Notes under the pieces: generated by a model
Database searches by the model: none
What the model was told of the DNA's origin: nothing
What the model saw: only the letters and a program-made list of their open reading frames with translations
In this document: positions 8,607 to 10,257 of the stretch, one piece after another
Layout: every line of letters starts with the position of its first letter
Numbering within the stretch: the first letter of the stretch is position 1
DNA from: Ettlia oleoabundans
Lineage: Eukaryota; Chlorophyta; Chlorophyceae; Chlamydomonadales
Reading direction: 5' to 3'
Assembly: GCA_019693395.1 (NCBI GenBank)
Contig: JAAMXP010002861.1
Location: 1-10,257 of the forward strand
Length of the DNA: 10,257 bases
Program-made: the position numbers and the translations under genes

Positions 8607-8695
8607 GCAGAGCGTGTTCTGCACACGGCGCCCCAAAACGTTGACCCACCCCACCCATCTTACGGTGTTGGGGACTCGTAGATGCCTGCGCATGT

Positions 8696-8700
8696 TGTAA
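8696..8700 (+). terminator. TGTAA polyadenylation signal of NAA35
   Basis: TGTAA lies 90 nt after the NAA35 stop codon (8604-8606). Chlorophyte nuclear genes usually use TGTAA, with cleavage about 10-20 nt downstream, so the transcript probably ends near 8710-8720. A 5-bp inverted repeat (CAGGA...TCCTG, 8701-8716) follows directly and may lie at the cleavage region. Confidence 0.7.
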
Positions 8701-8716
8701 CAGGACTCAAATCCTG

Positions 8717-9061
8717 CTCACTGCAGCTGATAAGATGAAGGGGTGGCGCCTCCAAAACGCTAGTATCACGCAACACCAGGAAGCTATTTTAGGCAGTGAC
8801 TTGCGGGTCAGCGGTGGAGTAGGCGCCATTTGGGATGGGTGGTGTCAGTGGCACTGGCCGGCTCTGCTCAAGAACAGACCAGCCAAACTACCACATGCAG
8901 TGAACATCGGTTTCATTGAACTCTATAAATCCCTCGTTGCGCCACCTAGGGCCCCGCTTTGTGCACTGCTGAGCGGCAGGAGGCGGTGGCGGCAGCCCGC
9001 AGAAGCGGCGGCAGGAGGCGGTGGTCAGGAGTGACGCGCAGGTGGACGAACGTCTAAACTG
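8717..9061. other. Intergenic region upstream of the secreted-protein gene
   Basis: I see no convincing gene here. A 99-codon open frame (8735-9034) encodes no recognisable protein. A TATAAAT element lies at 8924-8930. A 17-nt direct repeat (GCGGCAGGAGGCGGTGG) occurs at 8973-8989 and 9008-9024, 35 nt apart and 38-73 nt upstream of the more likely TATA box, so it could be a paired activator site. Confidence 0.5.
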
Positions 9062-9067
9062 TATATA
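9062..9067 (+). promoter_or_regulatory. Probable TATA box of the secreted-protein gene
   Basis: TATATA, 231 nt before the ATG at 9298, places transcription initiation near 9090-9100 by the usual 25-35 nt spacing. A second candidate, TATAAAT at 8924-8930, would give a leader about 140 nt longer. Which is used cannot be decided from sequence. Confidence 0.5.
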
Positions 9068-9102
9068 GTGGTGCCTTAAACGCCCCCCCTTAAAATTGTT
9101 TC

Positions 9103-9180
9103 ATGTTTGCTCCTAACAACGCTCGACTAAGCGCAGCAGGCCCAGCAGTTGGACACGAACCCGCAGTTGGCCGCAGTTAG
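9103..9180 (+). other. Upstream ORF 1 (25 codons) in the leader of the secreted-protein gene
   Basis: An ATG at 9103, just downstream of the expected transcription start, opens 25 codons ending in TAG at 9178-9180. It is the first ATG after the TATA box at 9062 and ends 117 nt before the main start, leaving room for re-initiation. The context is weak (T at -3), so leaky scanning is likely. Confidence 0.4.
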
Positions 9181-9187
9181 CGCAGTT
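9145..9187 (+). repeat. Four GCAGTT copies in the leader of the secreted-protein gene
   Basis: GCAGTT occurs at 9145-9150, 9163-9168, 9173-9178 and 9182-9187, at intervals of 18, 10 and 9 nt, within CGCAGTTGG-like surroundings. It lies in the predicted 5' UTR. It may be simple sequence drift or a binding site array; no function is recognised. Confidence 0.45.
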
Positions 9188-9269
9188 TGCTGCGCCCGCC
9201 GTCTCTATCAAGCGTATCTGCCCCGCTGAGCGACCTCTCGGCTTCCAGCCGTCGACTTTTCAAGCCCGA

Positions 9270-9275
9270 ATGTGA
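9270..9275 (+). promoter_or_regulatory. Start-stop upstream ORF (ATG TGA)
   Basis: ATG is followed directly by TGA, 22 nt before the main ATG at 9298. Minimal start-stop ORFs can hold ribosomes and lower downstream initiation in plants and animals. The ATG context (G at -3, T at +4) is moderate. The function here is inferred. Confidence 0.4.
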
Positions 9276-9297
9276 CATCACCCGGGTAGTTGGCACC

Positions 9298-10257
9298 ATG
9301 AGAGTCCCCTTCTGCCTGTTGGCGCTTCTGTTGGCGTTCACGGCACCTCAGCAAGGATTCGGAGCGTCCCAAGGCGGTTGCTACTTCACCCAAACCCAGC
9401 CGCGCTTCCTGCAAAGCCGCACCACAGTCAAGGCTCTGCATGTCGCCCCTCAAGGTTCGCTCTTCCTCAACGACGCGCTGCTGCGCACGCTAACCGCCCA
9501 GCTGGGCCTGGCGGAGTGCCAGGTGCTGCTGACGCAGGGGGAGGAGTGTGAGGCGGCGCTGGCTGCCGCACCCTGCCCCGACCCCTCCTGGCTTTGCGGC
9601 GGCGGCATGGTCATCGCCAACTCCGTCTACCAGGCCGCCAGGAGCGGTCTGTGCGCCAAAGACAGCAACCAGGCCGCCTGTCAGACACTTGCAGACTACC
9701 CAGACATAGTCGAGGTGGTGGCAGCTGACGAGTGTCAGGCCCTGTGCGTTGCGCAGCTGACAGCTGGCGACTCCCCAGACGACAGCAACTCCACCAGCCT
9801 AGGCCCACCTCCGCCGCCCCCACCCATGCCAGCCGCTCGCAGCGCCACCTGCTACGCCTTCACGCTGCAAGTGGACTCTGCGACCGAGAGCGCGGCAAAG
9901 GCGGTCGCAACCAACCTGCACAACGCCTCAACCATGGGCGTCATGCTGGACAATCTGGCCTCCTTCTCCGTGGCCAACGAGCGCATTGTGTTCCTCGTTG
10001 GCGAGACAGGTGCGGGAGCCCACATTGCCTCCTTCCTGTGCAGCTTCTATCGTGCAATCCGTGCTTGCACACAGAGGGTGGTTTTCGTCCTGGTGTTGGT
10101 GGGTCATGGCGTTTGACAGCAAGCTCAAAGAGCGGTGTTCGCTTATCTGTGTCTCGCGTGTTGACATGCATACAACTCTATTGCTCCCACCTGCAGACAT
10201 TAGCCCTGTGGTCGGCTTTGGCTATTTCCCACCCCCCAGCCCGCCACCCTCCCCACC
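9298..10257 (+). CDS. Secreted cysteine-rich, proline-rich (HRGP-like) protein, N-terminal part
   Basis: Exon 1 is 9298-10009. The intron is 10010-10196 (gtgcgg...cacctgcag). Exon 2 starts at 10197 and runs out of the window. The ATG at 9298 is the first in frame and has a good context (CACCATG). Residues 1-23 are a classic signal peptide (MRVPFCLLALLLAF...GFGA). Residues 24-155 form a domain with nine cysteines (28, 74, 84, 93, 100, 119, 128, 146, 150), an odd number. A Pro7 run (170-176) links to a second segment beginning TCYAFTLQVDSA (184 on) and leading through the splice into PPPSPPPSPP. N-glycosylation sequons occur at N164 and N209. Alternating globular domains and Pro/Ser-Pro spacers are typical of green-algal hydroxyproline-rich extracellular matrix proteins such as pherophorins, but I do not recognise a pherophorin domain. 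The product is probably in the cell wall or secreted; its exact function is unknown. Confidence 0.8.

Noticed and set aside
8656..8725. tRNA-like T-arm (CAGGA CTCAAA TCCTG)
   Set aside because: The loop is six rather than seven bases, and no acceptor stem, D-arm or anticodon arm can be formed around it. It is more likely part of the NAA35 3' end region.
8735..9034. 99-codon plus-strand open frame between NAA35 and the secreted-protein gene
   Set aside because: No recognisable protein, no supporting splice or polyadenylation context, and its end is made of the 17-nt GC-rich direct repeat. Probably chance.
9187..9297. N-terminal extension of the secreted protein upstream of 9298
   Set aside because: The frame is open but has no ATG before 9298. 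The extension would bury a clear signal peptide.

Overview
The window looks like nuclear DNA from a green alga (Chlorophyta). It may be a trebouxiophyte or a related high-GC lineage, but the genus cannot be read from the sequence. The reasons are: GC-rich, intron-dense genes with short introns (136-476 nt); a TGTAA polyadenylation signal 90 nt after a stop codon, as is usual in chlorophytes; alanine-, glutamine- and glycine-rich insertions inside conserved proteins; and a secreted protein with polyproline and Ser-Pro modules of the algal cell-wall type. There are no prokaryotic operons, mobile elements, CRISPR arrays or clear RNA genes.

Layout: (1) Positions 3775 down to the left edge, minus strand: the CDK5RAP3/C53 homologue, with eight exons visible and the C-terminus beyond the window. 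(2) Positions 3776-4096: a 321-bp divergent intergenic region. (3) Positions 4097-8606, plus strand: a complete ten-exon NAA35 (MAK10) gene, the auxiliary subunit of the NatC N-terminal acetyltransferase, rebuilt as 825 residues. Two of its nine introns are best explained as GC-AG introns. (4) Positions 8607-9297: 3' UTR, intergenic DNA, and the promoter and leader of the next gene, with two small upstream ORFs. (5) Positions 9298 to the right edge, plus strand: the first 1.2 exons of a secreted, cysteine-rich, proline-rich protein of unknown function.

The first two genes are housekeeping proteostasis genes transcribed divergently. C53 works with the UFL1-UFBP1 UFM1 ligase at the ER and links ribosome UFMylation to ER-phagy. 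NAA35 anchors NatC to ribosomes. The algal C53 begins Met-Leu, a NatC-type N-terminus, so it could be a NatC substrate; this is an inference. The exon models are supported by phase-consistent splice sites and by the order of conserved blocks compared with remembered human and plant proteins. No alignment could be run.

The most unusual feature is in the disordered loop of C53. It carries four shuffled ATG8/UFM1-interacting motifs (Val-Asp-Trp-Asp once, Ile-Ser-Trp-Asp three times), with serine replacing the usual aspartate before tryptophan in three of the four. I saw no entirely new biological system here.
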